In this document: positions 1-11,024 of the stretch, piece after piece | How the letters are laid out: every line of letters begins with the position of its first letter | How positions within the stretch are numbered: position 1 is the first letter of the stretch | DNA from: Moniliophthora roreri | Lineage: Eukaryota; Basidiomycota; Agaricomycetes; Agaricales; Marasmiaceae | Assembly: GCA_001466705.2 (NCBI GenBank) | Contig: LATX02000250.1 | Coordinates: 124,001-188,000, forward strand | DNA: 64,000 bases | Reading direction: 5' to 3' | Position numbers and translations under genes: made by a program | Notes under the pieces: generated by a model | Told to the model about the DNA's origin: nothing | What the model saw: the letters and a program-made list of their open reading frames with translations, nothing else | Databases searched by the model: none

Positions 1-2033
1 AGCAAGATGGCCGGCTCTTCTATCGAAGACATGCAAGAAGATAAGGTGTAAGATGCAGTCAGCAGGCTGCGAAGTACAGTACTCTGACGTTAAGTACGTT
101 CCCGTAACCTTAAACACGAGGCATAAGGCCCTTATCAGTTTCTTGGTCGATAGAACGCTCTAAAAGCGTCATAATAACGTCTTTCGTTTGATTGAGCTTG
201 AGTATACATAAGGCCTACCGCCAATATGTATCAAATAGGAAGGGGTAATGATCATTGCGGCATAAATCCCTTTGGGCAGGTCAAAAGAGATCTTGAAAAG
301 ATCCAATCATCCAGCGATAGACAAGGGTCAAGGGATCCATCGCTCCGCCAAGGTTTACATCTATAGCGCAGAATCAGCTACCGAACAGAGGAGAGGATAG
401 AAGTATCAAGACAGTGCTATTCGGGAGCGTGTAGTTGCGCACATTTTTCATCCAGTCATTCCTCGTTTCCGCGGCAAAATTGATGTTCCAGTCACGTGAT
501 TTTTGACGAGAAAAACTCAGAGGCCGACGTGGGACAACGCTGGAGTTGGAGGCGGGGCAGCGAGAGGTCGAGGTACGGTATCGAAGGGACAGATTTTACA
601 AGTGTTAAGGAGAATGAGAACGCGTCACTCGAGAAGATAGCCAACATCGTACATGCACCAATAATCATTCATCGGAATCTAGACCTTTTCTGGCGTTTTC
701 CCGAGCCCCAGAGGGAGTGAGCCCCCCAAAGATAGTCATCTTCATGTCTTCACAATAACCGAGTAAATATAGCACGTCCGGTTGGTTCGCGGGGATCTTG
801 ACCACTTATTGAGGACATATAACGTGAAAAAGGCATCCTAAACCTAAATAATCAAGCTGTGAAATTTCAAGTAGTGTGACAGACGAACCGTAGTTTTCTT
901 TTCATTCAATATTAAATTTCCGGAAGAATGGTCGCGCAGCACGGTGGTGGTCAGTGGGAAAGTCGTGTGAGGGTGTCACTGCCACCGTCATACCTTGGTT
1001 TCTCTTCTCATCAATGCGCTTACACATTCTTTTCATCTATCATCCCTCAGAACCTTGATAGTGGAGTTGGGCTTGAATCCGGTATTTTCTGTACGTCCCT
1101 TGACATAAGTCTCTTTTGACTTGTAACTAACAGAGACTAAATCATTCCTCGGCTAGAGTCTGTCTCGGAGAATCTTGGGCTCAATTTCTGTAGAACGTGA
1201 CAGAAATCCTATATTATAATAAATGGCCACTGGGTAACCCAAGGCGAGTGAGGCCTCTGCGTCATGACATGAACCTTAGCTCGACGAACTGATGGCTGTT
1301 CATTACCACAGTCGAAGCGACGATTTATGCAGGCACACTTTGCGCTGGCAGGCCGTCGGGCTGTAGCATCCGTTTAGAGATGAGCTCGATCTAATGGATT
1401 CCAGTCAAAAACTCGCAAAATCGACCTCTGGTTTTACTTGGCAGAAAAAGACCATGGGTCCAACAAAGGTCGATGCTCGACGGAACTCGTAACATGGAAA
1501 CACCGAAATTTGCACACCGATGCCTCTCCAGCTTGCTGAATTGCAGGGCCTAGGGATCGCTTCACTCCAACTTCACGAAAGACCGACACTTGATGGCTAT
1601 AAATTTCGACTTGGAATACGCTTGATGCCTCCTCTCAGGCAAAATATATTTCGATGTTGTCACCCATGTCGCGCGAAATCACAAGTGTCGCAAGCTTGTC
1701 CAGCACAGCAGCCGTCATGAAAGGATTAGCACATGACTACTGAACACAGTGAGTTTCTTGGGCCTAATCACATGTATCGAGCTAATCCTTTGTTATGCTT
1801 AAAGCGGCGTTCAGCCCGTTCACCGCCAAAGCATGCAGCGAAAAATTTTGCTCGCCGCTTATTTCGCGCATCTCGTTGACAAGCAAGAGACCGAGCTCGG
1901 TCCGAGATTCAGCACGGGTACATACACGTCTGCCCTTTTCTTTTGGAAGTGAACGAGTACTCAAGCAGGGGCCCAACAACCGCAAAAATCAGACTCGAGC
2001 TTCGCTGATTCATACGAAATTCAGCTCTCTAAA
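1..2033. other. no supported gene
   Basis: I find no open frame with a recognisable domain, no splice-consistent exon chain, no RNA gene and no clear repeat here. The short open frames differ in strand and composition and look like chance. The right edge is the upstream side of the pectate lyase pseudogene. Confidence 0.5.
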
Positions 2034-3101
2034 ACGAAGTGGTTCGCATCCGTCATCGCCTTGTTCGCTATCCAGGGCGTTGTCGTGAGCATTTTGGTCT
2101 CCTCACTATCATACTTTAACAGTGGCTGACTGATGGATCCCTTTATAGGCCTCTCCCGTCGAGAAACGCGCCTCAGTCAACGATGTTGCTAACGTTTGAT
2201 ATGCTACTTTGAACGGCAGGTACGTTCTGTTACAATACTTTTCATTCGGATATCGTGTCTAAAAGTACTCATCGGATCTTTTAGATAACATCTCTGTCAA
2301 TGCCATCATCGAAGTTGGTTTCAACACTTCGGTCATTGGGGCTAGAGGCTCCTCGCTCGTTGAAGTTGGCTCTCGTACTCTCAATGTCAAGCATCTTCCG
2401 AAACCTCAAGATCTCCAAGTTTCTCGCCGATGCCGGAGACGCCATTGGCATCCAGGCGTCTTCTCAGGTTTGGGTTGACCATGTCGATCTCTCTAGTAAC
2501 AAGACTAGTGCGTCTTGTCCCAGAGTTTACAGAAGTAATACTGATTTATCATAGCTACGACAGTCTGCTTGATATCCCCCATGGTTGCACTAGTGTTACT
2601 GTTTCCAGCAGCAAGCTCTACAACCACTACAAGGTGAGTTTGTAAAGCCCAAGTGTTACTGAGCAGACAACTGAATCGCTTTTAGGCATCTCTCATTGGC
2701 CACTGGTGGCAGGGCCTCGGCTCCGGTATTCCTTCCTTCCGCTTCGGTGAGTGTTCCTCTCTACTGACCACCATCTCCCTAGACTCTTATTGACCCGAGC
2801 TCTATGCTAGGTCACGGACACATCAATAACAACTTCTTCGATAGTAATAAAAGCGACGGTATCAAGTAATCAACACCCGTGTCGGCGCTCGGTCTTTAGT
2901 CGAGAATAACGTTTGAGTTGGTTCGTACTCTCCTTAAATGTCTCAATCTGTCTCCTTACTTCATGGCTTACGTCTTGCCGTCAACAGGAGCCAAGAAACC
3001 CCCTCTACTCTACCAGTGAGGGCTATGCTGTCGCTCGGGGAAACGGCTTTGGCGGTGCTTCCAACACTGCACCTTCTGGCAGCTTCACTTCAGCAGCATA
3101 A
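2034..3101 (+). pseudogene. pectate lyase (polysaccharide lyase family 1), decayed
   Basis: This is a remnant of a secreted PL1 pectate lyase, an enzyme that cleaves plant-cell-wall pectate by beta-elimination outside the cell. Seen: a signal-peptide-like start (KWFASVIALFAIQGVVVS) whose expected ATG reads ACG at 2034-2036. An intron follows, then ASPVEKRASVNDVAN with a Kex2-type KR, then an in-frame TGA. Further on are ADAGDAIGIQASSQVWVDHV, then LLDIPHGC and SKLYNHYK, then PSFRFGHGHINNNFF, then INTRVGARSLVENNV, and at the end PLYSTSEGYAVARGN and GFGGASNTAPSGSFTS before a stop at 3101. The order matches family knowledge. Defects: lost start codon, stop codons, at least one frame change near 2350-2390, a missing segment after YATLNG, and a missing stretch before PSFRFG. 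Several GT...AG introns are still visible, so it decayed from a spliced gene rather than from a retrocopy. Confidence 0.88.
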
Positions 3102-3115
3102 TGATACAGCTACAG

Positions 3116-3374
3116 ACATGTTGCGGGCTCGGCTCGGCTTGGCTCAAAGCCCCGGGCTTAGGCCTGGCTTGAGAGCGCTCAGGCTCACCAAACATTGAGC
3201 CCGAGCCTTGAGCGCTTGAGCCGCCAGAAGCCCGAGCCATAGGCAGGGACCGGCTTAGGCCAGGGCTTTTGGGTATCACGCCTAACAGCCACGAGTTGCG
3301 CCTTCCATCATATCGTCTAGGGCTCAAGCCTTACAGTAAAGCTTGGCTCGGCTTTGTGAGCCCCCAACATCACT
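3116..3374. mobile_element. GGCTC-rich terminal-inverted-repeat element (non-autonomous)
   Basis: A 259-bp GC-rich block packed with GGCTC/GAGCC words, unlike the surrounding DNA. Its ends are inverted: ATGTTGCGGGCTC on the left against the reverse complement ATGTTGGGGGCTC on the right. The same octamer, AGCTACAG, flanks it at 3108-3115 and 3375-3382, which fits an 8-bp target-site duplication as made by hAT-type transposases. No coding capacity. The exact element ends are uncertain by 2-3 bp, and the left end does not fit the usual hAT terminal consensus. It lies 7 bp beyond the stop codon of the pectate lyase relic. Confidence 0.55.
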
Positions 3375-3382
3375 AGCTACAG

Positions 3383-4677
3383 TATGATTGCTACTGGTTG
3401 TGTCAGGTCCTCTGTCACCGCCAAATGCTGGCTAGACTTTGACTTTCTAAGTGTAATAGTAGGAATCTGTATATTTTCTTGTATCAGGATATAATGAAAG
3501 TACTTGTTCTTTCTCGTGCGCGAAAATGAAATTTTGAGCCAAGATGACGTCTTGCGTTGCTCCAAGCCTTCAATCATCATGTTTATCCTCGTTCTCAACC
3601 TCCATCACCTTATTTCAACCTCGAAAATACCTGATACAGATATATCTGGATATGACTTGACTGGAGCGACTGTGAATACAAGGATAGGAAAAAAAGGTTG
3701 ATAGGTGTGTTCGCAGCCCATGTCCTTTTCCTCAACAACTGACTCGCCAATCTCGATCTCTAGACCAAAAGTGACTTCGGTTATTGTAATGCTTCATGTC
3801 GTAGTGAAGAGTCTCGACAGCAAGACAGTTGGTCTGGAGGAACAACTTGGAAGAATCGCCCACCTTTGTCACTTCAGCCGGCACGTTATGCTGTCGCCTG
3901 CAGCCGATAATGATGCAATTTTGCTGCATGTACAGGAGTTAATGGAGAAATATAGCCTCTTGGAGGTGTTGTAGAAGAATGCCAGTTTCTTTCTGTTGCA
4001 GTGAACGGAAAGCAAACGGTGTGTTATCTCAATGGTCGCTCTTTAGCATCATCGCTCATTTCTCCTTTTTCCTTTTTCCTCCAGATGCCACCAGTTTGAA
4101 ACCGTGACTATTTCCCGAAAACGTTTGTGAACCTCTTGCAGAACCAATAGCTCTATCAGCCCACGACGTCTCTTTCCTGCACCCTGTTCCAATTCCGCGT
4201 TATGAGCTGGCTGCTACTGGTGCTACGGCAGTGCTACAGGCTACTATTTCATCCAGGACTTTGCTCGCGGATGCAGGCTTGGCGTGAGAGTCTGCTATTC
4301 TGATGGATATGTGAACCGTAGGCGGAGAGAGTTCTCGGGCTCAGGTAGGTCCTTGTCTCAGATTCTGGTAGCGGTATGTATCTCACGCTCTATAAACAAC
4401 AGAATGTCGACTTCCTGGAGTGCTGGTCCGTTACCCAGACACCTTGTGTTGTGTTTTATGAGTGGTCTGTCAACGTACATCAACGCTTGGAGACCGATGT
4501 CCTTCCTACCCCAATACGGTTGCGGTTCTAAATCACCGCGATATGTTTTATACATCAATAGTGAGACCATTAGATTACATGACCCCGAAGCTATGCTAAA
4601 TATTTGCGTCCATTAGAGTCCGTATTCCGAAGGATAATATAGTCCATAACACAAGTCCGTCGACGCCGTTTGCAAGA
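3383..4677. other. no supported gene
   Basis: No gene can be supported. Between about 4140 and 4510 on the plus strand there are short stretches with a coding feel in shifting frames, for example TPCVVFYEWSV and LAATGATAVLQATIS. They may be a decayed gene, but I cannot assign them to a family. Confidence 0.4.
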
Positions 4678-5481
4678 TCATGTCCTCGACTCCTCATCGA
4701 ACATCCTATACCTATGATTGCCTCGACCAAGCGCACCTCGACCAAGCGCACCCCGAACATACTCATACATCTCCTCCATCTTCAACTGCGCTTGCCTCCT
4801 CCGATGCCGCTTCGTAGCAATGATTGCACCTGCTATAAGGCCGATCACAATCAGAGAACCGAGCGCAGCGTTAGCCGCGATGAACCATGGCTTCTTGGTG
4901 ATCGTTACCAATGAACTCGTCTGAGCGTTGTCGGCTGTTGAAGGGGTAGAAGAAGCAGATGTGGAGGTGGAAGTGGAAGATTGGGTGTTCGACGACGTAT
5001 GGGAATTAGAACCGGTCGCTGCCGCTGTCTGGTGAGGGCCGGTGGTACCAGTGGTATGCTGGGGGTCATTTGTCTTTGTCGCGGCGTTCCCGCCACTTCC
5101 CTGATCATTATTCCCTCCACCATTTCCACCGTGGTTGTTCCCATTATTTCCGCTGTTTCTATGATCGTCGTCGTCGTCGTCGTCATCATCATCATCGTCG
5201 GAATCGTGGTCGTCACGGATATCTTTTCTTTGCGATTTCGCCACTATCCTTGAACGAACCCTGGATACGCTCAATGGGAGTATTCTGCGCGCCTCCACTA
5301 CGGCATCCCTGGCTTCAACTTCCACTGCCTTTTCGAGTAACACCGAGCGCTCGCTGTTGGCTATGCCCCAACTACGATCATCTACCTCTCGTTGCCGGGA
5401 CAGCTCCAGAGCAGCTGTTTGGAACACACCTCTCGCGAAGAGCAGGCAACAGACTAGATGGTTCATCGAGACGAGCTTCAT
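4678..5481 (-). CDS. single-pass type I membrane protein with poly-Asp tract
   Basis: A 267-residue intronless frame with ATG at 5481. Visible parts in order: a hydrophobic N-terminal signal (residues about 1-25); a charged region; a run of twelve consecutive aspartates (about residues 94-105); Gly/Asn-rich then Ser/Thr-rich low-complexity linker likely to be O-glycosylated; one membrane segment (about residues 201-223, ALGSLIVIGLIAGAIIA) followed by a basic stop-transfer KRHRRR; and a cytosolic tail of about 40 residues containing GALGR twice. The layout is common among fungal surface or sensor-like proteins (S/T-rich ectodomain, single membrane span, short tail), but I recognise no domain and assign no function. 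A second in-frame ATG five codons in is an alternative start. The Asp run and the tail repeat are encoded by DNA repeats and may vary in length between strains. Confidence 0.75.
   Translation of the reverse strand: MKLVSMNHLVCCLLFARGVFQTAALELSRQREVDDRSWGIANSERSVLLEKAVEVEARDAVVEARRILPLSVSRVRSRIVAKSQRKDIRDDHDSDDDDDDDDDDDDHRNSGNNGNNHGGNGGGNNDQGSGGNAATKTNDPQHTTGTTGPHQTAAATGSNSHTSSNTQSSTSTSTSASSTPSTADNAQTSSLVTITKKPWFIAANAALGSLIVIGLIAGAIIATKRHRRRQAQLKMEEMYEYVRGALGRGALGRGNHRYRMFDEESRT
4727..4757. repeat. 15-bp tandem repeat, two copies
   Basis: Two adjacent copies of CTCGACCAAGCGCAC encode the doubled GALGR in the cytosolic tail of the overlapping membrane-protein gene. In-frame, so length change would not break the protein. 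Confidence 0.7.
5165..5200. repeat. trinucleotide microsatellite (GTC/ATC, Asp codons)
   Basis: An uninterrupted run of GTC then ATC triplets on the plus strand. It encodes the twelve-Asp tract on the minus strand. Confidence 0.85.
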
Positions 5482-5744
5482 CTCTGAGGATGTCGATGGG
5501 GGCGGGGGATCAAACGGAGAAAGTAGAGTTGCCTGCCCAAGGTGAACTGCGGGGGATTTACCGTGTAAATGTAGGGTTTATTAGGAGCGCACTAAGACCG
5601 GATTAATACGAAGTATAAACCTCATGTACCCATGATTGTCATAAGTAATAATACACATCAATCAAACACACTGCCTCGAATTTATTATATATAGTACAGT
5701 TAATATAACGTGAGTGAGAATCCATCTAGGTAATGTACCTCAAT

Positions 5745-7092
5745 TCAACGTTTGATACCTAGTTCCTCGTCAACCTGCCGCTCCATAGCATCAAATATTT
5801 GTTCGTACAACGCATCTGTATCTTCCTCTTGAAAGAACTCACTTGAAAAAGTTTTGAGATTCCCAACACTATCCAACGCATCAAGCCCGGACTCGGAACT
5901 GGCAATAGGCGACTGAGTAGCCGGTACGAGAGCGGCGCCATATCTTTCCCTGAATGAAAGTGGTCGCCACGGCTTTTCCTCATTCGACAAAGTGCTATTG
6001 AGTGCCACCTGATCCTGATCCTGATCTTCTCTATTCTCTGAACGGAGAGTTAATTCCGAAACGGAAGTGGGAAGGCACTTGTCTTTGGCATCTTCAGCAC
6101 TGCCAGACGCAGCATTCAGGTTCAGGACTCTACAATCTCCGGAATCGGGCGGAGACTTTTGGGTTGGAGTTGGAGTAGAGCATTCTGCAACGCCAACGCT
6201 AGAGTCTTGAGGTGAACGTGGGTTCTGTTTAGTTTTGTCTGCCACAATGCCAAGGCGGCGCAACGACTCTCCGAATGACATCAGAGTGCTGAATTCCTCC
6301 ATAAACTCCGTCTCGTCGTTCTCTTCGTCGTTGTTGTTGGTGCTATTCATGCTAGAAGAGTCGCCGTGCTTTGGTATGTTGTTCTCGGGATTATCGATGT
6401 CGATGTGACGGTACGAGACGGTACGTGAGAGCGTACCGGTGCGAGTGCGAGTGCGGGAGTGAGTACGAGTCAAGGAACGGCCACGGGGACGACCTGAAGG
6501 TGAGGGTGTGGTACTGCGAGGCTCGAATGGGCTGTTTTTCTCGAGAGGAAGTGCAGCGGGTTGGGTAGGTGTGGCTTCTGGCAAGACGGGCCCATCGAGT
6601 AAAGGGGAAGACTGGGGTGTGGCATCTTTGCCATTGGTACGATCGCCGAAAACGTTATCGGTATGGGGCGTGCCTTTGGAAAATGAGATTGAAAGGACGC
6701 CGTCAAGACTCTGGGTCTCGACCACTTTCCCACCAATAGTTACTGGAGAGAATAACCCCTTTGGCTGAGCGGTGGACAATCGAGGGAGCTCTCTTTGTGG
6801 AGCGGTAGTAGGACGAGAAGGCGGGGTAAAAGTTTTTGATGCTTCCTTGAGATGTTCGGGAGACCACTTTAGGCCATCCAAATCTTCGAAATCACACTTG
6901 ACATCGCGAAAGGTGTCTTCAAGCACCGTCGCAAATTGCTGTTGGCAGTAAAAGATTATCAGTATATCTGCATAAAATACAAACTGGATTACAACTCACC
7001 GGTGGGACTACCCAAGGCATCCTGTCTTCTCTTTGCTGTTTTTGCTCCCGGTAGGCCGATATGAGCAGCGCCTGTCTCTGCCTTTCCGACAT
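5745..7092 (-). CDS. uncharacterised, intrinsically disordered protein
   Basis: Two exons. Exon 1 starts at ATG 7092 (MSERQRQALLISAYREQKQQ), ends ...MPWVVPP, and is spliced over an intron of about 60 nt with GTGAGT...ACAG ends. Exon 2 begins QFATVLEDTF and runs to TGA at 5745-5747, giving about 428 residues. The N-terminal 70 residues look folded and helical (FRDVKCDFEDLDGLKW); the rest is mostly low complexity. A Ser/Thr/Pro-rich region is followed by an Arg-Thr/Arg-Ser repeat (SLTRTHSRTRTRTGTLSRT, about residue 185), then acidic Asn/Glu-rich sequence and DQDQDQ. The C-terminal 45 residues are again acidic and helical (DALYEQIFDAMERQVDEEL). No known domain is recognised. The RS/RT-like stretch could be a phosphorylation or nucleic-acid-binding segment, but that is inference. 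Reading frame and splice sites are intact. Confidence 0.78.
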
Positions 7093-8733
7093 AAAGTGCT
7101 TTAAGATGGCAGATGTTGTGTTTGTGGCAGGGAACGACCAGGTTCAAATTCCTGGGTGTATCGAAAGAAATGAATTGGCGGATGGGCCCTGGAGAATTGC
7201 ACAGTCTTTATACAACCCGAGAATGTAATGGCCACAATCTTTCCATGGTATGGGCATTGTCCTCCACTAGTCAGAAGATGAGGGTGAACAATGGATACGG
7301 CGATGATACCAAAACGGTATAGTCCCAGCTCACTTGCTCACCATTGTGCGGCCATTTGATTGAGAACGAGTGCCTCTACATGCGACTCGGTTGATCCAAG
7401 AGCAGCAGTTTGCAGAATGTACCAGATAAGCAAAGGCTAGGCGGGAGTCAGGAATAACGCCGACTCGAAATTTATAAACCGAACGGCCTGAGAAGGCCTG
7501 GAATGAGGCGGGGCGGGCCCACCAACTTGCTCCCCACTTTCCGTTACTTTCTCAACTTTTTGCTGGATTAAAATCAGAGTTTTTTTTTTATGTAACAGAG
7601 CATCATTTGAAGGATGTTCAATGACTCACTTTTGAGGATCTGGAACCTTCCTCTCCACTTTCCACTTTGCCAGACTTTTTTGTCGAAAATTACAAATTGT
7701 GGGAGTCCACATAAGAGTAGCTGAGAACTAGCGTTGTGAGACTTTATTTCATGACCCAATTAACATATCCAAGAGGGTATAATGGCTGGGATTGAGAGTA
7801 GAAGTGGGTGAAAGTGAGCGGAAAGTGCTGTGAGGAAATCCTGATGGGCCCGCCGCCTCAGGCAGACGCCTTCATAGTGTTCGATGAGTGTGGTTCGTCG
7901 TTTGATCTGAGAGCAATAACCATTGAACATGAGTTGACTAGGGAAAGCTTTGGGCTTTCATCTTGTTACGCTTGAAGGAGCTGGTGACGGCATCAAGTTG
8001 AGCGGAAAATTCGGCTAAGTTTGATCCCGGATACCGGTTGTGGGAAGAAAAATTTCTCTTGCTCGTTGACATCGACACGACGACCAGCTATAGGGCTCAT
8101 AATGCTTTCGGAAATCTTGGCTATGGTACGTCGTTGAGCTACTCATGGTATTGGATAAACCTTGCTAACTTTCTCAACCCAGATTTTGCGTTTTGCCTGA
8201 TGGTTTCTGCAATGCACAGGTCGATCCAGGGTCGACCTGGAAAGCGCCAAATGCAACGTCCAACGGCCGGCCCTCCAGTCAAATATCTTGGTAATCTTTC
8301 ACGACATCTATGGATTCGTCCGTGCTCGCTGTCTACGCCTCTCCCGTGAGGTACTCGCCCCGAAGTGACAACCACGACAGAGTCGTAACATGTATCCAAA
8401 CTAGTGAGCAGGCTATGCTGACATGATTAAACGAACGCTCACGCTCACTCATATTCTGCGCTAGTGTCAGCGGGAAGGGATTGTATCAAGGGACAAGGCG
8501 GGAAGAGTTCTCGTCATACCAACGGGTTCACCAAAGTCATCGTTGAACTCGGCCTTATGTCCCCGCGCAGTTTAGTCCTTGAAGGGGTTTCCAGGGGATT
8601 GCATGCCGCGCCGCACTGGAATGTTCGGCAATAATGAACGGGCGGGCGACGTTCTGGTCTCAGGTACGTCGCGCTCTACGTGAATATGTGACAAGTTTCA
8701 TTAATCCTAGAATATTCTCAGGTGAATAGTATG
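7093..8733. other. intergenic region, no supported gene
   Basis: This separates two divergently oriented genes and should hold both promoters. Around 8199-8291 a short open stretch on the plus strand reads DGFCNAQVDPGSTWKAPNAT and has a coding feel. I cannot identify a family or connect it to other exons. Nothing else stands out. Confidence 0.4.
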
Positions 8734-8742
8734 TATATAAAA
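8734..8742 (+). promoter_or_regulatory. TATA box
   Basis: TATATAAAA lies 80 bp upstream of the ATG of the secreted acidic protein gene, a plausible core-promoter position. Confidence 0.55.
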
Positions 8743-8821
8743 GACCTGAACATCAGGCTATTTCTTCAGACCAGTAACCTCGGCTCAAGCAATACCGCGA
8801 GTCACATCTACCAGAAACACC

Positions 8822-9649
8822 ATGAAGTCTTACACTATTGCGCTTATTATCCTCTCGGCCCTTTCGTACACTCAGGCAGCTGTTACTGGTTTCCCCGTAC
8901 GTTCCTCCCCTTTGATCGCCCTATTGACCTGAACTGATCTTGCACTTGTCCAGAGCTCGTCCTTTTCTACGGATAACATCACCGCCACCACCACCACTAC
9001 CACCAACAGTTCTGCTACCGAGACAGCCACCGAAACAGGTTGTTTTGTCAGTACCACCACCGAAACGGTCTTTCTCCCTGCACCCACCAATACATTCACT
9101 TGCGTCTGTGGACCTCAGATACCTCCCACAGTCTCCTTATCGTCCGATTTCACCAGTGTCACGCCAGCACCTGATTCCTCATTCACGTTATCCAGTGTTT
9201 CCGAAACTGTTACTATCAGCAGTTCAGTAGCATCCGCTTCGGAGTCTGTTGAAGAGAGCGATGGTACCGTCACCGTCACCGCCACCGGCGATGACGACTT
9301 GAGGAGGAAGCTTGCTCGTCGTCAGGACGAGGAGGACGAGGAGGACGAGGATTGCGAGGATGATGCATCCACCACTTCAGCTCTTTCCTCCGCGATATTC
9401 TCTTCCCCTACGCTTGCTCCTCCAGTTGAGCCTTCGGGTGTTGTGACCTGCGTCTGTGGTCCTGGTGTTCCGGCAGCTCCAACGACCACTAGCGTGCCCC
9501 CTACCGTTGGTATCCCGACCGAGTTTAGCAGCTTGCCTGCGATTCCGTCCAGCTCGTTGGTTGTTTCGGATACTAATGGCACTGTGACTGCCAGTGAGAC
9601 GTTCAGTGTTCCCACTGATCCTGTTTCTTCGTCTATTGCAGGCATTTAA
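8822..9649 (+). CDS. secreted Ser/Thr-rich protein with acidic Kex2-flanked segment
   Basis: Two exons, 8822-8896 and 8954-9649, joined across a 57-nt GTACGT...CCAG intron; 256 residues. Residues 1-20 form a signal peptide (MKSYTIALIILSALSYTQA). The mature part is very rich in Thr, Ser and Val, so it is probably O-mannosylated. It contains two similar modules, each with a TCVCGP core (TNTFTCVCGPQIPP and GVVTCVCGPGVPA), each followed by ETVT/ETFS-type strands. Between them lies LRRKLARR, a candidate Kex2 processing site, directly followed by a strongly acidic run (QDEEDEEDEDCEDD). The internal duplication around a Cys-x-Cys pair suggests a repeat-built cell-wall or effector-like protein. No GPI signal is evident at the C terminus. 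Function unknown; gene structure is convincing. Confidence 0.8.
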
Positions 9650-9943
9650 GTCTCAGGTATGTCAGTCGACGCTCTATAGTCTCATCAATTATACTGATAC
9701 TCTTCAAAAGTTAGAGGATCAGCGAATAGTTTTCGAGCTCAGTTTGGGACTCTTTACTCACAATAATGGGACCTTTTTTTCCTACCTATTCCATGTGTAG
9801 TGTATGTATGTAGGTTGGTTTAACTAATAGTATATCGAGATTCTGGCCCTCATGCACGGCGACGATTTTACTCTTCCACAAAGCACAGCCCTTTCGTCAT
9901 CGCATTCTTGGAATTTACTACTTGGGGTTCCACAAGAGGAGCG

Positions 9944-10972
9944 CAGCGGCGGGATCGCTGGATACTCCTAAAATAGAACGAAGCTGAGCACAAGTGGACT
10001 CATCAGGAAAACGGTTGACTCGGATTGGGACTCCTTGTTAAGGAAAAAAAAAAAGTCAGTTTTTACTTGCCAAGCAGCTTTTACTTATTCTTCACCTACG
10101 TCTCTCCTGATTGAAAAAGTTACTTTTTACTTGGAATCAGATACTTTTTTACAGATACTGGCCGGGGCTCACTATGCAGCCCTCTTGTCGCCGTCGCTGC
10201 CTTGTCACTACCTTGTCGCCTTGTCACTGCCCTCTGATCGTCGCCGCTACCCTCGCCGTCACTACTCTCCCGTGATGACCGCTATCCTATCTCTGCGCCG
10301 GCACCGTTTGCTACTTTATCCAATCAACATAGAATGGCAGACCTACGCTGGAGGACCTTTTATCATTTCTAAGCGCTGGACATTACAACTTGAGGGAGAA
10401 TAGACACGCCTTATATAAATTTGATTCAGCGTGGATCTTTTGATGCTCATACAAGTTTTGAGTCAGCATGAAAAGATGTAACTCTCAAGGTTTGTTGCAA
10501 TGAGGCTCGGAATTCTTCAAATACGGTAGGGTGAGTCTCCAAGAAGATGATGAGGACTGAAAATATTGCGGAGACGTTACCTAAGCCCCATTATCAACTG
10601 CCTAGCATGAACTGTGTTTAGAACGAAGTACCAAGTCAGTAATGGAAGTAAGTACAATGGTTGGAGCTTACCAGTATATGTGCGGGAGAAAAGAGAATCG
10701 GCGAGGAGATTGCAGGAATATATATCCACCCGCGGACCCCGAGTTCCGACAGGGTTCCGACTCGCGGGTGAGAACGCATCGTCCTCCTCTTCTCTTTGGA
10801 AACTGCTGATTTCAATGCCACCATAGACGTCATGGATTAGAGTCGTACAACGACTTCCGGCAAAAGGATCACCAATCTGAGTTGATTTGACAAGATATAG
10901 ATTTGAATACTAACATACGATATGAGTGAAATACAATAATAACAAATGCAAGGAAGTAAGAAATATGAAAAG
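9944..10972. other. segment of unit A not shared with unit B
   Basis: Flanking sequence on both sides matches unit B, where only about 50 bp separate the two edges. Here about 1.03 kb intervenes. It holds a poly-A run, blocks with repeated TTTTTACTT words near 10060-10145, and a CTTGTC/CGCC low-complexity patch at 10186-10280, but no recognisable gene. I could not find a clean target duplication, so insertion and sequence replacement are both possible. Confidence 0.55.
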
Positions 10973-10988
10973 GGCATTACGTCATCCT

Positions 10989-10996
10989 TATATAAA
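10989..10996 (+). promoter_or_regulatory. TATA box
   Basis: TATATAAA 29 bp before the ATG of the small secreted protein gene. The same element is kept in the duplicate at 15851-15858. Confidence 0.6.
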
Positions 10997-11024
10997 GCCT
11001 CCAGTCAGAACACACCTCACGATT

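Noticed and set aside
3121..3360. GGCTC-rich block as a coding Ala/Gly/Pro-rich peptide
   Set aside because: All frames through it read repetitive sequence, and the inverted ends with 8-bp flanks explain it better as an element.
5070..5606. 178-codon plus-strand open frame
   Set aside because: Antisense shadow of the membrane-protein gene at 4678-5481; its Arg/His runs are the complement of the Asp codon repeat.
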